A stretch of DNA of 64,000 nt, taken from positions 124,001 through 188,000 of the forward strand of contig NZ_JACYXF010000003.1 in NCBI RefSeq assembly GCF_015352985.1, in the 5' to 3' direction. Position 1 is the stretch's first letter. Each line of letters begins with the position of its first letter. Of this stretch, positions 1 through 9,559 are shown in pieces. The position numbers and the translations under genes were made by a program. The stretch comes from Noviherbaspirillum malthae. GTDB lineage: Bacteria; Pseudomonadota; Gammaproteobacteria; Burkholderiales; Burkholderiaceae_D. Under the pieces are notes generated by a model. That model was given only the letters and a program-made list of their open reading frames with translations. It did not search any database and was not told the DNA's origin.

Positions 1-112
1 CGGCGGCGGGCGCCGCCTCTTCGAGAACCTGCGCGAGCCCGGGCCGCAGTTCCGCATCGACAAGGTTCTCGATGGGCCGGATGCCACGCACTTGCGCTAT
101 GTGCGTCGGTAG
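1..112 (+). CDS. RibD C-terminal/dihydrofolate reductase-like protein, 3' end only
   Basis: This is the last 36 codons of a gene entering from the left edge; codons are in phase from base 2 and stop at TAG 110-112. The visible tail contains GGGRRLFENL and ends DATHLRYVRR. That matches the end of the small reductase family sharing the RibD C-terminal/DHFR fold, where a Gly-rich GGG-x-LF segment binds NADPH and the last strand often reads THLRY. Family membership rests on this short tail only, so substrate and length are unknown. The next gene starts 240 bases downstream with no clear terminator between. Confidence 0.5.
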   Translation, partial: GGGRRLFENLREPGPQFRIDKVLDGPDATHLRYVRR

Positions 113-352
113 CAACCGCCCTGCAATCGGCTACCCCGGATGGGCCATTGAGCGGCCCGCGCGCGGCTCGACCGGAGCGTTTGACGCGGGGCTTCTGATG
201 CCTCAAGGGGCCGCTCCTTACCAGGTGAAGGAAGACAGTTTCCGGCACCGCCGATCGCAGGGCTTGGCCTTGTGCGAAGACAGACACCGCACTTGCCTGG
301 TATCGTGCAAGCTCAGCAAGCCGGACAACCACCCCCGCGACAAATCCAACCC

Positions 353-937
353 ATGCTCATCCTTACCGGCAGTCGAATCGTTCTCCGTCAACTGCAGCAA
401 TCCGATGCAGATGCCCTGATCGCCGCGGCGAGCGACGGGGAACTGTGGAAATCGGAGCTGACTGTCGTCCCATCTGCGGCAACCGTCGAAAACTATATTC
501 ACGCCGCCCTTGCCGGACATGAAGCCGGAACGGTCATGCCTTTCGTGACCATGCTGAAGGATTCATCGGAAATCATCGGCTCCACGCGCTTCTGGAAAAT
601 CGACCGCATCAATCGCAAGCTTGAAATCGGAAGCACATGGCTGGCGGCGTCGTGGCAGAAGACGTTTGCCAACACGGAGGCAAAATACCTGATGCTGACC
701 CATGCCTTCGAAACGCTGAACTGCATCAGGGTGCAATTGACGACCGACGAAAACAATGCCAAGTCGCGCCAGGCAATATTGCGCCTGGGCGCAAAGTATG
801 AGGGACTCATACGCAACGAACGCATCATGCCCGGCGGCCGGAAAAGAAACTCGGTGCGCTACAGCATCATTGACGATGAATGGCCGGAAGTGAAACGGGG
901 ACTGGAGCAACGCCTCGGGGCGCGGGCGTTGCTTTGA
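353..937 (+). CDS. GNAT family N-acetyltransferase (RimJ/RimL-like)
   Basis: A 194-residue acetyltransferase of the RimJ/RimL branch, which uses acetyl-CoA to acetylate amino groups of proteins or small molecules in the cytoplasm. It opens LTGSRIVLRQLQQSD, the usual first strand of this branch. It then shows ELEIGSTWLAASWQK-like and NTEAKYLMLTHAFE segments around the acetyl-CoA site, the NAKSRQAILRLGA motif, and the family ending (YSIIDDEWPEVK). The ATG at 353 was chosen because the domain begins right there; the open frame extends 27 codons upstream without homologous-looking sequence. No strong ribosome site is visible. It appears monocistronic, and the substrate cannot be told. Confidence 0.8.
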   Translation: MLILTGSRIVLRQLQQSDADALIAAASDGELWKSELTVVPSAATVENYIHAALAGHEAGTVMPFVTMLKDSSEIIGSTRFWKIDRINRKLEIGSTWLAASWQKTFANTEAKYLMLTHAFETLNCIRVQLTTDENNAKSRQAILRLGAKYEGLIRNERIMPGGRKRNSVRYSIIDDEWPEVKRGLEQRLGARALL

Positions 938-1083
938 TCGGCAAGCCGGGAAGCAGCAGGTGCCGGTGCTGCATGGATTGCAAATCGACATCGGGCGGCA
1001 TGGCCGTTCAATCCGCTGCGACGCGAACGGTCAGTGACCCGTTCCAGCTTCAGCAGTGAAGATAGCCCCCTGCCGGACAAGTA

Positions 1084-4011
1084 TCAGGTGCAGGAACCAG
1101 GATCGCTGACCGTGTCCTGCAAAGTCTGGTTAAGAATGTCAATAACCTGCCCGATCTGATATGGCTTGGGCAGCACCTTCACGTCGGGCAGCGTTACCCT
1201 CCGCTCGGAATAGCCCGTGGTCAACACGACTTTCAGATCCTGGTATTGCTCGCGAACGATCTCGGACAACCTGATGCCGTCGATCTTGCCGGGCATGACC
1301 ACGTCGGAAAAGACCAGATCGAACTTGTGCGCCGATTCAAGCCATTCAAGCGCCTGCTCGCCGTCATTGGCCGACACCACATGAAATCCATGGGCTTCCA
1401 AGGCCGGATGCACCGTTTGCCTGATCAGAGGATCATCTTCGACAAACAGGATGGACTGGTTTCGTAACGCTGCTGGCCGACCATGAGCTGGCTTTGACTC
1501 TTCCCTTTCCACCTGCCTTGTCCTTGCGCGCGGCAGGAGAATGGAGACCTCCAGCCCTGTGCCGGGTTCGCTGCGCAGGTTGAGAACGCCGTTCATCTGC
1601 TTCACAAAACCGTAGACCTGTGCCAGTCCCATGCCGGAACCCTTGCCGACTTCCTTCGTCGTGAAGAACGGGTCCACCGCCTTGGCAAGCACCTCCGGCG
1701 TCATCCCCTCACCCGTATCGGAAATCGTCAGGCACACATACTCTCCCGGTGCGCGGTCACTGCCCGCATTGGCGAGAACTTCGTTGCGGCCTTCGATGTG
1801 AAACACGCCTCCGGCCGGCATGGCATCCCGTGCGTTCATCGCAAGGTTGAGCAAGGCAAGCTCGAACTGCAATGGATCGATCTCGACCGCCCACAAGTCT
1901 TCTTGCAAGTGCAGCTGAAATTCGATGGTGCTTGGCAAAGCGCCCTTCAGCAATGCGAGCATGCCGTCGATCTGCACGCTCAGATCAACCACTTTCAGAT
2001 GCGCATCCTGCGCCCTTCCGAATACCAGCAGCTGCCTGGTCAGTTCGACACCGCGCTCGACTGCGCGCCTGGATGCCTCGAGTGTGGTCTTGACCTTCGG
2101 ACTTTCCGACGTCATCAGCGCCAGGTCAATACCCATGGTCAGGGTCTGCAGGACATTGTTGAAGTCATGCGCAATGCCGCCGGTCAGGCGGCCGAGCGCT
2201 TCGAGTTTCTGTGCCTGCTGCAGCGCCTTGCGGGTTTCCTCCAGCGAATGCAGGCGCTCCCGGTCCCGCCGTTCCGCATTCTTGCGTTCGGTGATGTCGC
2301 GGATAAAAGCATTCGTCACATAGCCTTGGCCATTGTGGTATCCGGTCAATGCCAATTCCACCGGGATGCGGGAGCCGTCCCGGCGCAAGGCTTCCAGTTC
2401 CATCACCGTGTCGATCAAGGCTCCCTTGCCGGTGGCAATGAAGCGCCGGTATCCGGCGTTGTGCGCCGCCCGCTTTTCCGGCGGAACGATCAGTTCGCTG
2501 AAGTCTTTTCCGAGGGCATCCTCGGCGGGCCAGCCAAAGGTCCGTTCAGCCTTGCGGTTCCAGTCGGTGATGCAGCCGTCGCCATCCGCGCTGAGAAAGG
2601 CATCATGGGAGTTGTCGATGATGACTTGAACGCGCTTTTGCTCTTCCTTCAACCGCCTGATGGAATCCTGCAGCGCAGCGTCATTACGCTTGCGGTCGGA
2701 AATATCCGTTGCGGTGCCAACCATGCGCACCGCCCTGCCCTCCGGCGTGCGGCTGACCACCATCCCGCGCTCCATGATCCATTTCCAGTCTCCATCCTTG
2801 CAGCGCAGGCGGTGCTCACTGATATATCCAGGCGATCCCCCGGCCAGATGCGCCTCGAATGCCCGGCGAAAGGCCGGCAGATCATCCGGGTGAATACGGC
2901 CGGTCCAATCATCCATTCGGCTGCCGACTTCCCCTTCCTGATACCCCAGCATCTCTTTCCAGCGCGGCGACAGCGTTACCTGCTGGTTCCCAGGGTCGAG
3001 GTCCCACACGCCGTCGCCGGCGCCTTCCAGCGCAAACTTCCAGCGCGCTTCGCTCGCCGCCAGAGCGGCCGCATCGTTGGCCCGTTGCTGCAGACTTCGC
3101 AAGAGGACAAGGCTGACAAGCAAAAGCAGAAGCGATACGCCCAGGCCGCCGAGCAGGTAGATTTTGCGTTGGGCGTAATAGGGTGCCAGGACAGTATCAA
3201 TGGATTGGCCAACCGTCACCGCTAAGCCGGCCGTGGGCAAGGTGCGCCAGGCATACATGCGTTCGACGCCATCGATCTCCGATGGGGCGCGATACCAGCC
3301 GTTGTCACGCGCCGGATCGTTCCAGAATGTCTGCTTCATTGCTTTCCCGAGCGCCAGTTCCGGCGTGGGGGACCGCGCAAGGATTTCACCGCTCGGGTGC
3401 AGCACCGTGGTGGCGCCGCCTTTGCCTAAATGAATGGTGTCAAAGAACCGGGAGAAATACTCCGGTGCGACCGACAGCACGATCACCCCGGCAAACTGGC
3501 CGCCTGAACCACTGATGGGACGCGTGAACTGGATACTCCAGCGCTGGGAGACACGCCCCAGCACAGGCTTGCTGACGAAGAGCTTGTCGCCAGGCTGGTC
3601 CACATGCACGCGGAAATGCTCCCGGTCGCTCAGGTTCATGCCCTTGGCTTGCGGGTTGGCGCTGGAAAACTGCAGCAAGCCGGCCGCGTCGATGATCGCG
3701 ACCTGGAAACCCACATTCGCAGCAAGATAGGATTGGCGCTTTTGCACGGCATCGGCGAAGTCGATGCCCGGCATCTGCCAGCGATCTCGCAGGTCAATGA
3801 GCGTCAGATCGATCGCATTGACCGAGGACTTGACCTCTTCGGCAAACGCGCGGACCAGGTTCCGTGTTTCGACCTGGCTTCCGACAAGGGTTTGCTGGTG
3901 CAGGCGATGCAGGTCGTAAAAGATGAGGGACCAGAAGAGCGCCAAGGCAACAATCAGGCTCGCGGCGCCTTGTACCCATAGGGGTACGCGGGACAATGCA
4001 AATCGTTTCAT
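1084..4011 (-). CDS. Hybrid sensor histidine kinase (Cache, PAS, PAS, HisKA, HATPase, REC)
   Basis: A 975-residue membrane hybrid histidine kinase. TM1 lies at about residues 14-34, followed by a periplasmic double-Cache-like sensor (residues 35-280) and TM2 at about 284-305. Two PAS domains follow (about 320-445 and 460-580; the first ends in VGTATDISDRK). The HisKA H-box is GGIAHDFNNVLQ with His615. The ATPase shows NLAMNARDAMP, DTGEGM, FFTTK and GSGMGLA. The C-terminal receiver has EDD, phosphoacceptor Asp903 (FSDVVMP) and a KP(Y) lysine. No HPt domain and no response regulator are adjacent, so the downstream partner is elsewhere. The start at 4011 (MKRFALSRV) is preferred over an ATG 26 codons earlier because the basic N-terminus leads directly into TM1. 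The ligand is unknown. Confidence 0.9.
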   Translation of the reverse strand: MKRFALSRVPLWVQGAASLIVALALFWSLIFYDLHRLHQQTLVGSQVETRNLVRAFAEEVKSSVNAIDLTLIDLRDRWQMPGIDFADAVQKRQSYLAANVGFQVAIIDAAGLLQFSSANPQAKGMNLSDREHFRVHVDQPGDKLFVSKPVLGRVSQRWSIQFTRPISGSGGQFAGVIVLSVAPEYFSRFFDTIHLGKGGATTVLHPSGEILARSPTPELALGKAMKQTFWNDPARDNGWYRAPSEIDGVERMYAWRTLPTAGLAVTVGQSIDTVLAPYYAQRKIYLLGGLGVSLLLLLVSLVLLRSLQQRANDAAALAASEARWKFALEGAGDGVWDLDPGNQQVTLSPRWKEMLGYQEGEVGSRMDDWTGRIHPDDLPAFRRAFEAHLAGGSPGYISEHRLRCKDGDWKWIMERGMVVSRTPEGRAVRMVGTATDISDRKRNDAALQDSIRRLKEEQKRVQVIIDNSHDAFLSADGDGCITDWNRKAERTFGWPAEDALGKDFSELIVPPEKRAAHNAGYRRFIATGKGALIDTVMELEALRRDGSRIPVELALTGYHNGQGYVTNAFIRDITERKNAERRDRERLHSLEETRKALQQAQKLEALGRLTGGIAHDFNNVLQTLTMGIDLALMTSESPKVKTTLEASRRAVERGVELTRQLLVFGRAQDAHLKVVDLSVQIDGMLALLKGALPSTIEFQLHLQEDLWAVEIDPLQFELALLNLAMNARDAMPAGGVFHIEGRNEVLANAGSDRAPGEYVCLTISDTGEGMTPEVLAKAVDPFFTTKEVGKGSGMGLAQVYGFVKQMNGVLNLRSEPGTGLEVSILLPRARTRQVEREESKPAHGRPAALRNQSILFVEDDPLIRQTVHPALEAHGFHVVSANDGEQALEWLESAHKFDLVFSDVVMPGKIDGIRLSEIVREQYQDLKVVLTTGYSERRVTLPDVKVLPKPYQIGQVIDILNQTLQDTVSDPGSCT

Positions 4012-4288
4012 CTTGGGGAGAACTGTCGAAGCGCCCGGAACCATTGCACATTGCACCAGCACGATTTCGAATGCTGCTGGTCCGGGCATTGGCGCGTTTA
4101 TCGAGCGTCATTGTACCGGAATGGGAAAACGCAAGAAGATTGCCGAGTGGAACAGGGCGACACGGCTCCGGTGCGTGGCAGACCTTTATTCATGCCCCGT
4201 CAAACGTTTCAAACGAATCGGTTCGCGCCATCATCCTGTTTCTTAAAAATCAAGGAAATGGAAAAGAGGCGGGCACGACTCCTCGTCC

Positions 4289-5113
4289 TTACTCATCTCC
4301 AAGAAACATGGCGTTGAGCTGCTTGCCTGGTGCGGCATCGGCAAAGCCGTCGAAGCGGCCCTTGGCGAGCGCTTGCGCGGCTCGCATGAAGCCTCCCCAA
4401 GCTGCCCGCGCCAATCCGCCGCCTACGCTGATGCGCCGCACGCCGAGCGCGGCCAATTCCTCCTGCGTAAACTCCGACGTCGATCCGATCAGCACGTTCA
4501 CAGGCTTGGGCGCGACCGCGGCGACCACGGCTTCGATCTGCTCTAGGGTCTGAATACCAGGCGCATAGAGGCAATCCGCGCCGGCGGCCGCGTAAGCCTT
4601 CAAGCGTGAAATCGCATCTTCCAGATCCGGCACACCGACGAAGAAATTTTCAGCGCGCCCGACCAGCAGCGTATCGCTGCCGCACTCATCGATGGCGCGA
4701 CGCGCTGCCTTGAGCCTTTCCGCCGCGACCTCGATCGAAAACTGGGGCATCTTCGGATCGCCGGTGGAGTCCTCGATCGACAAGCCGGCGACCCCGGTGG
4801 CAACCGCCAGCTTCACGCTTTCGGCCACGCCGGCCGGATCCTCGCCGAAACCGTTCTCGAAGTCGGCGTTGACGGGCAAGTCGGTCGCATCGACCATCAC
4901 GCGAAGATGGCCGAGAATACTTTCGCGCGTGACGTGATTGTCGGCACGCCCGGTCGACCAGGCAAATCCCGCGCTCGTCGTGGCGAGGGCCGAAAAGCCG
5001 AGGCTGGCGAGATAGCGGGCGCTGCCGACGTCCCAAGGATTGGGAAGCATGAAGCAGCCGGATGCGTGCATCGTACGGAAGGCAGCGCGTTTTTCAGCAA
5101 CGGTACGAGACAT
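4289..5113 (-). CDS. Isocitrate lyase/PEP mutase family protein
   Basis: A 274-residue cytoplasmic enzyme of the PEP mutase/isocitrate lyase superfamily (Mg-dependent C-C or C-P bond chemistry on small oxo-acids). Recognisable parts are LPNPWDVGSARYLASLGF near the N-terminus, an NADFENGFG segment (the metal-binding DxD-like region), GLSIEDSTGD, and LLVGRAENFF. The C-terminal strand has RRISVGGGLARAAWG. The length fits the oxaloacetate decarboxylase/carboxyphosphonoenolpyruvate synthase-like subgroup, which lacks the isocitrate lyase insertion. The start at 5113 is supported by CAGGAG seven bases upstream. It stands alone on the minus strand. The actual substrate is undetermined. Confidence 0.85.
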   Translation of the reverse strand: MSRTVAEKRAAFRTMHASGCFMLPNPWDVGSARYLASLGFSALATTSAGFAWSTGRADNHVTRESILGHLRVMVDATDLPVNADFENGFGEDPAGVAESVKLAVATGVAGLSIEDSTGDPKMPQFSIEVAAERLKAARRAIDECGSDTLLVGRAENFFVGVPDLEDAISRLKAYAAAGADCLYAPGIQTLEQIEAVVAAVAPKPVNVLIGSTSEFTQEELAALGVRRISVGGGLARAAWGGFMRAAQALAKGRFDGFADAAPGKQLNAMFLGDE

Positions 5114-5473
5114 ATTGAACTCCTGTTGGTTGAGAATGCTGCCAGGGTTTTTGCTGTACCCCGACAATTTGCGCATCAGCGGCGGAAGAATCACTTTTGG
5201 CACCGCACGCGATGAATTCAACGATGTTGACATCGATGTAGCTCAGGCAGATCGCTTCAGGTCGCGACAGGCTGTTGAAAATTGCTGCTTAAGACATGAA
5301 GAGTCGTTCAAACGGCAGCTTGCGTATTCCATTGATGCCGAACGCATGTTTCCTGAGTGCCGACGGCTGCTCTCGGAGAGCAACTGCAGGCATGCCTTGC
5401 AACATGGATGCCGATGGAGTTTCAACGACCGTATACACTTTAACCCACACAGACAAAATGAACCGGGAATACC
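5114..5473. other. 360-base intergenic region between divergent genes
   Basis: Upstream DNA shared by the divergent PEP mutase-like and PhzF-like genes. The only clear signal is the ribosome site of the minus-strand gene at its left edge. No convincing promoter pair, repeat or small ORF with coding character was found. Confidence 0.5.
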
Positions 5474-6265
5474 ATGCAGATTCACGCTTTCCGATGCTTC
5501 GGAGAACACGCCGACAACGGCAATCCGGCCCTGGTGATCGAGGGTGAGCCGGTGACTATGGACGCGCGTCAAGCCTTCGCGCGCGAACGCGCCATGACCT
5601 GCGTCTGGATCGATCCATCAAATGAGCCTGGCGTGGCCGCCGTGGTCGACTATTTCTATCCGCATATGCGCAGTCCCCTGTGCCTGCATGCGACCCTGGC
5701 TGTCGGACAGCGCTTGTTCATGCGTCATGGCTTGGGTAGAGAACTGACGATAATGACCGCTGTGCGCGGCCAGCGGCTGGGACTAACCGCAGATGCCGAC
5801 GGCGAGGTATTTGTGCGCCTGCAAGCACAGGACACGCCGCAGCCCGACGCAGCGCCGGGCCTGGTCGAGCGCCTGTTGGCTGCACCGGGCCTGGCGCTGT
5901 CGGCTACCCCGCGCGCAGCCTCCGTTGGAAGTCCGAAACTGCTGGTCGAAGTAGCGGATGCGGCCACGTTATATGGCTTGGCACCCGATCTCCCGGCGAT
6001 TGTCGCATGGGGCAAGGAGGCGGGCGTCAATGGGCTCTATGTGTACTGCAGGCTGAATAACGGCAGCTACGAAGGCCGCAACTTCAATCACCTCGATGCC
6101 GCCCTGGAGGACAGCGCAACCGGGGTGGCGGCAGGCGCCCTGACCGCATTGCTGGGCCACGGCATCACGCTCCTGCAAGGACGGGCAACGGGACGCGCCT
6201 GCCTGATGCGTACGCGCATCGATGGAACCGACATTCTTGTCGGAGGAAGAGCCCGGCCTGCATGA
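5474..6265 (+). CDS. PhzF family isomerase/epimerase-like protein
   Basis: A 263-residue PhzF/DapF-fold protein. It starts MQIHAFRCFGEHADNGNPA, the classic PhzF opening, and later has SPLCLHATLA (normally G-x-P-x-C-G-H-A/P-T), a second-half Cys/Asn strand (YVYCRLNNGSYEGRNF) and EDSATGVAAGAL, which matches the conserved E-D-x-A-T-G loop. PhzF proteins isomerise small cyclic acids such as DHHA, but most homologues have unknown substrates. Oddity: the usual N-[LM]-S-E-T motif with the catalytic Glu reads AMTCVWI here, so the catalytic acid seems replaced. It is a single gene, convergent with the AraC gene downstream. Confidence 0.8.
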   Translation: MQIHAFRCFGEHADNGNPALVIEGEPVTMDARQAFARERAMTCVWIDPSNEPGVAAVVDYFYPHMRSPLCLHATLAVGQRLFMRHGLGRELTIMTAVRGQRLGLTADADGEVFVRLQAQDTPQPDAAPGLVERLLAAPGLALSATPRAASVGSPKLLVEVADAATLYGLAPDLPAIVAWGKEAGVNGLYVYCRLNNGSYEGRNFNHLDAALEDSATGVAAGALTALLGHGITLLQGRATGRACLMRTRIDGTDILVGGRARPA

Positions 6266-6318
6266 AAGGCGTATCCGGATCGTTCGCACGATAGCAGCGC
6301 CGGCCGTCCATCGACCGT

Positions 6319-6340
6319 TGCGGGATGGTCCCGCATTTCC
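6319..6340 (+). terminator. Candidate intrinsic terminator after the PhzF-like gene
   Basis: A perfect 7-base-pair stem TGCGGGA/TCCCGCA (6319-6325 and 6329-6335) with a 3-base loop, followed by a short TTTCC stretch. It lies 54 bases past the PhzF stop and between convergent genes. The T-tract is weak. Confidence 0.45.
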
Positions 6341-6424
6341 TGCCCGGCCCGGGATGCATGCAACAAGCATTAAGAATGTACCTGCGGCTATGACTTGCAG
6401 CGCTTCTATATTTTCATGAGGCTT

Positions 6425-7360
6425 TCACACCCATAGCCGGTACATCCAGAAGGACTCGTCTTCAATAAACCGATGGGCAAACTCGCCCGGCGAAAATCCT
6501 GTGATCCGCTTGGCCACGCGGCTCATATGCGCCTGGTCGGCAAATCCTTCATCCTGAGCCAGCGCGGCCCAATCGAACGGCTGCCCGGACTCGTATCGAT
6601 CTCGTGCGGCGAAGAACAGGCCCTCTGTCCTGACCAGAGCTTGCCACTCGCGTAGCGACCTTCCGCTGAAGGACTTGATGCGCCGCTCCACATGCCGCGG
6701 ACTGTGCATGCGCCGCCACTCCTGTGCTTGCCAAGCCAGACGCTCCACCCAATGGCGTCCCAGTTGACGCAGCGACGGCTGTGTCGAAGCACGGCCTTGC
6801 AGCGTCTGCCAACGCCCTGCGAAATGACTCTCCAGGACGGACAACACATCCGCATCATCGCTCGCCAGCAAAGCCTTCCAGAGCGTCGACCATTTGTCGC
6901 CGAGTACCTGATCGACGGGGACAAAGCGATCCTGGATCGCGGCGAGGTCCAGCTCGAATAGTGCTTGAGCAGCGTCTGCAGCGAAGCACGCCATGTAACC
7001 GCGCCCTGTGGCCGGCGCCCAGCTTACCGTCGGATGCGATTGACTGCCGGAGATGACTACCTGCGCGCCGAACGGCCGCCAGCAAGGACCGCTTTCGCCG
7101 CGCTCGACCAAACCGACATCAAGGCTCCGAAACCAGGAAATCGTCACCAGGGGCGACGCAGGAAAGTGCGAAAGGCGTTGCGCGCTGATTAGCGGAAGCT
7201 TGCTCGTATCCCGGGCAACCAGCGCGACCAGTGCACCTTGCAGCGCAGGGGGCGCAAGGCGCAGCCATGCATTCGGGGTGCCATCCGTGCCACATGCGCG
7301 GGGAGCACGCTCAAGCGGGTCGGGGCAAAGCGGCAGTGTATCCAGCTGTTCGGAAGCCAT
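6425..7360 (-). CDS. AraC family transcriptional regulator
   Basis: A roughly 311-residue regulator. The C-terminal third carries the double helix-turn-helix of the AraC/XylS family (KSFSGRSLREWQALVR, then a second HTH region FADQAHMSRVAKRITGFSPGEFAHRF). The N-terminal part is a sensor-like region with Trp-rich segments (ATGRGYMACFAAD) typical of AraC proteins that read a small ligand. The start is uncertain: ATG at 7360 fits the protein best, while 7399 and 7438 are in-frame alternatives. It is divergent from the P450 gene, 88 bases away, so it may control it and itself; this is inferred from position only. Confidence 0.78.
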   Translation of the reverse strand: MASEQLDTLPLCPDPLERAPRACGTDGTPNAWLRLAPPALQGALVALVARDTSKLPLISAQRLSHFPASPLVTISWFRSLDVGLVERGESGPCWRPFGAQVVISGSQSHPTVSWAPATGRGYMACFAADAAQALFELDLAAIQDRFVPVDQVLGDKWSTLWKALLASDDADVLSVLESHFAGRWQTLQGRASTQPSLRQLGRHWVERLAWQAQEWRRMHSPRHVERRIKSFSGRSLREWQALVRTEGLFFAARDRYESGQPFDWAALAQDEGFADQAHMSRVAKRITGFSPGEFAHRFIEDESFWMYRLWV

Positions 7361-7448
7361 AGCCGCCGAGTATAGCAAGCGCAGGCTGCCAGCAGGCATG
7401 TCGTTTCCGTTCAAGATTTCGTTAAACGCGCGGCACATAATACGCAGC

Positions 7449-8876
7449 ATGAAACCTCCAACATCGTCCGATTGCCCCTTTCATGCCGATGCAGACGGCA
7501 CGGCCCCGGCACTTCAGCTGCACCCGGCCGGCTGCTGGCCGCCCGGGCCGCCGTCCGGCCTGACCGGATGGAGCCTGCTTCGCCGCATGGCACGCGATCT
7601 GCCGGGCGCATTGGCTGAATGGCGACGAGACTATGGCGGGCTGGTCCATCTGCGAATCTGGCCGGAACACCAAATCGTGGTGTCGGAACCGCAGTTCGTG
7701 CGTGAACTGCTGGTCAACCATCACGATGCACTGGTCCGATGGGAACGGGGCATTGAGGTGTTTTCGCAATTGCACGGACGTAGCGTCCTGATTGCCGAGG
7801 GCGAGCCTTGGCGATCCAGGCGGCATGCCCTGCAGCCCAGCTTTTCCCCGAAAGCTGTCCAATCCTTCGTTCCGGCAATTTCGGCCGCGGCTGCAAAGGC
7901 CTTCCTGCAATGGCGTACCGGCGATGCGAGCTGGCCGATCGAGAGCTCAATGACGTCTCTTGCGATGGATGTCATCGTGCGAATGATGTTCTCCAGCGAG
8001 ATCGACGAGGACGCGCGTACTGCCGAAAGGGCTGTGCACGACACAGCCGTGGCCGGCAATGCCGAAATGTATTGGCCCGCAAGCTGGCCTGACTGGATGC
8101 CGTGGAAACGTGCCAAGCGGCAGGCACTCGATGTACTCAATCGATTGATCGACCGGCATATACAGGCACGGCTGATACTGGCTCCCGCTACCTGGCCCAA
8201 GGATCTGCTCAGCCAGCTGCTGGCATTGCACCGCGAGGATCCCGCTGCGTGGCCATTGAAAACCGTGCGCGATGAATGCATGACGGCATTCCTTGCCGGA
8301 CACGAAACTGCTGCCGCCACGCTGACCTGGTGGGCATGGTGCATGGCGGCCAACCCGCAAGCGCAAGCCGCTGCCCGGCAGGAGATTCAAACCGTACTGC
8401 AAGGCAGAACCCCCACGGCACACGACCTGCCTTCGCTCGCCTACCTGACTCAAACGCTCCAGGAGACGCTTCGCCTGTATCCGGCAGCGCCGGTGCTGCT
8501 GACCCGTCGCTCCCTTCGTGCGGTCACCCTGGGAGCCTGGCAACTGCCCGCGCGCACCATGTTCACAGTGCCGGTGCAGTTGATGCACCACGACCCGCGA
8601 TGGTTTCCGGATCCGCACGCGTTTCGTCCAGAGCGCTTTGGCACAGATGCACCGGGCTTCCCGCGCGGCGCCTTCATGCCTTTCGGTACCGGGCCGCGAG
8701 TGTGCCTGGGGCAGCATTTGGCGATGACCGAGATGACAATCATCGCAGCGATGTTCCTGCAGCGCTTTGCAGTGACGGTCCCGGACGGGATGACCGCACC
8801 CCGGCCGGTGTTCAACATCACCCTGCGGCCGGATCGCCCATTGCACTTGAAGCTCTCGACGGCAGCCGTGAAATAG
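7449..8876 (+). CDS. Cytochrome P450 monooxygenase
   Basis: A 475-residue soluble P450, which inserts one oxygen atom from O2 into an organic substrate using two electrons from a redox partner. All hallmarks are present: the I-helix oxygen-binding motif AGHET (283-287), the K-helix ExxR as ETLR (339-342), a PERF segment (FRPERFG), and the haem-binding loop FGTGPRVCLG with the axial Cys419. No fused reductase and no ferredoxin gene are next to it, so electrons must come from elsewhere. The N-terminus has no membrane anchor. The divergent AraC gene may regulate it. The CYP family and substrate cannot be assigned by eye. Confidence 0.93.
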   Translation: MKPPTSSDCPFHADADGTAPALQLHPAGCWPPGPPSGLTGWSLLRRMARDLPGALAEWRRDYGGLVHLRIWPEHQIVVSEPQFVRELLVNHHDALVRWERGIEVFSQLHGRSVLIAEGEPWRSRRHALQPSFSPKAVQSFVPAISAAAAKAFLQWRTGDASWPIESSMTSLAMDVIVRMMFSSEIDEDARTAERAVHDTAVAGNAEMYWPASWPDWMPWKRAKRQALDVLNRLIDRHIQARLILAPATWPKDLLSQLLALHREDPAAWPLKTVRDECMTAFLAGHETAAATLTWWAWCMAANPQAQAAARQEIQTVLQGRTPTAHDLPSLAYLTQTLQETLRLYPAAPVLLTRRSLRAVTLGAWQLPARTMFTVPVQLMHHDPRWFPDPHAFRPERFGTDAPGFPRGAFMPFGTGPRVCLGQHLAMTEMTIIAAMFLQRFAVTVPDGMTAPRPVFNITLRPDRPLHLKLSTAAVK

Positions 8877-8974
8877 TGGAATCAGCATAGGGTTCATCAG
8901 TCACCTTCGCGGATTATCAATTGCGCGATGATATGCAGCCAACTTGACTTGGAAATACCTACAGGAGCGCATAC

Positions 8975-9559
8975 ATGGATATGCAAGCTCGCCGCGTAAC
9001 TGCGGTGCCACTCCCGTCAGCCTCCGGAATTGCCGGAACCCATTCATCGGCAAGCTTCGCCGACGCTTACTCTATTGAGCTGCCGGCAGGCGCGTCGACC
9101 GATCCGGAGCTGTTGGCGCGATTCATTTTCTGCCAGCTATCGCCGTGGATGACCGTACTCATGAAGATAAGAGACGCGCTGGTAGCGAGCTTCGGCCTCA
9201 AAACCATAAAGCGCCTCAATTCGCTCGCCCGGAACGGCAAGGCGAACCGTGTCGGTTTTTTCAAAATCTACAGCATCGATGAAACGGAAATCATTCTTGG
9301 AGAAGATGACAGGCACCTGGACTTTCGACTGTCTGTACTTTGCTCCGGGCACTCATCTCCCGGAGAAAAATCCTGCCTCACCTTGTCCACCGTTGTTCAC
9401 TGTCATAACCGTCCGGGTCGCTTCTATATCTTTTTAATTGCGCCATTTCATCGATTGATCGTTCAAACCATCCTCCGTCATGCCGCTCGAGCCGGTTGGC
9501 CCTTGAGCAGCCGTGTTGATTCAAGAGCATTCAACGTCATTCAACATGGACGTGCTTGA
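8975..9559 (+). CDS. DUF2867 family protein
   Basis: A 194-residue protein of the DUF2867 type. Visible family features are the LSPWMTVLMKIRDALV segment, a GFFKIYSIDETEIILG strand pair, DRHLDFRLSVL, and the C-terminal FYIFLIAPFHRLIVQTILR helix. Members are uncharacterised and often sit beside NAD(P)-binding or lipid-modifying enzymes. CAGGAG lies shortly before the ATG, supporting this start. It follows the P450 gene by about 100 bases on the same strand but has its own upstream TTGACT-like box near 8946, so co-transcription is not certain. Confidence 0.75.
   Translation: MDMQARRVTAVPLPSASGIAGTHSSASFADAYSIELPAGASTDPELLARFIFCQLSPWMTVLMKIRDALVASFGLKTIKRLNSLARNGKANRVGFFKIYSIDETEIILGEDDRHLDFRLSVLCSGHSSPGEKSCLTLSTVVHCHNRPGRFYIFLIAPFHRLIVQTILRHAARAGWPLSSRVDSRAFNVIQHGRA

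Noticed and set aside
1798..3225. 475-codon open frame opposite the histidine kinase
   Set aside because: Antisense shadow of a clear multi-domain kinase; no features of its own.
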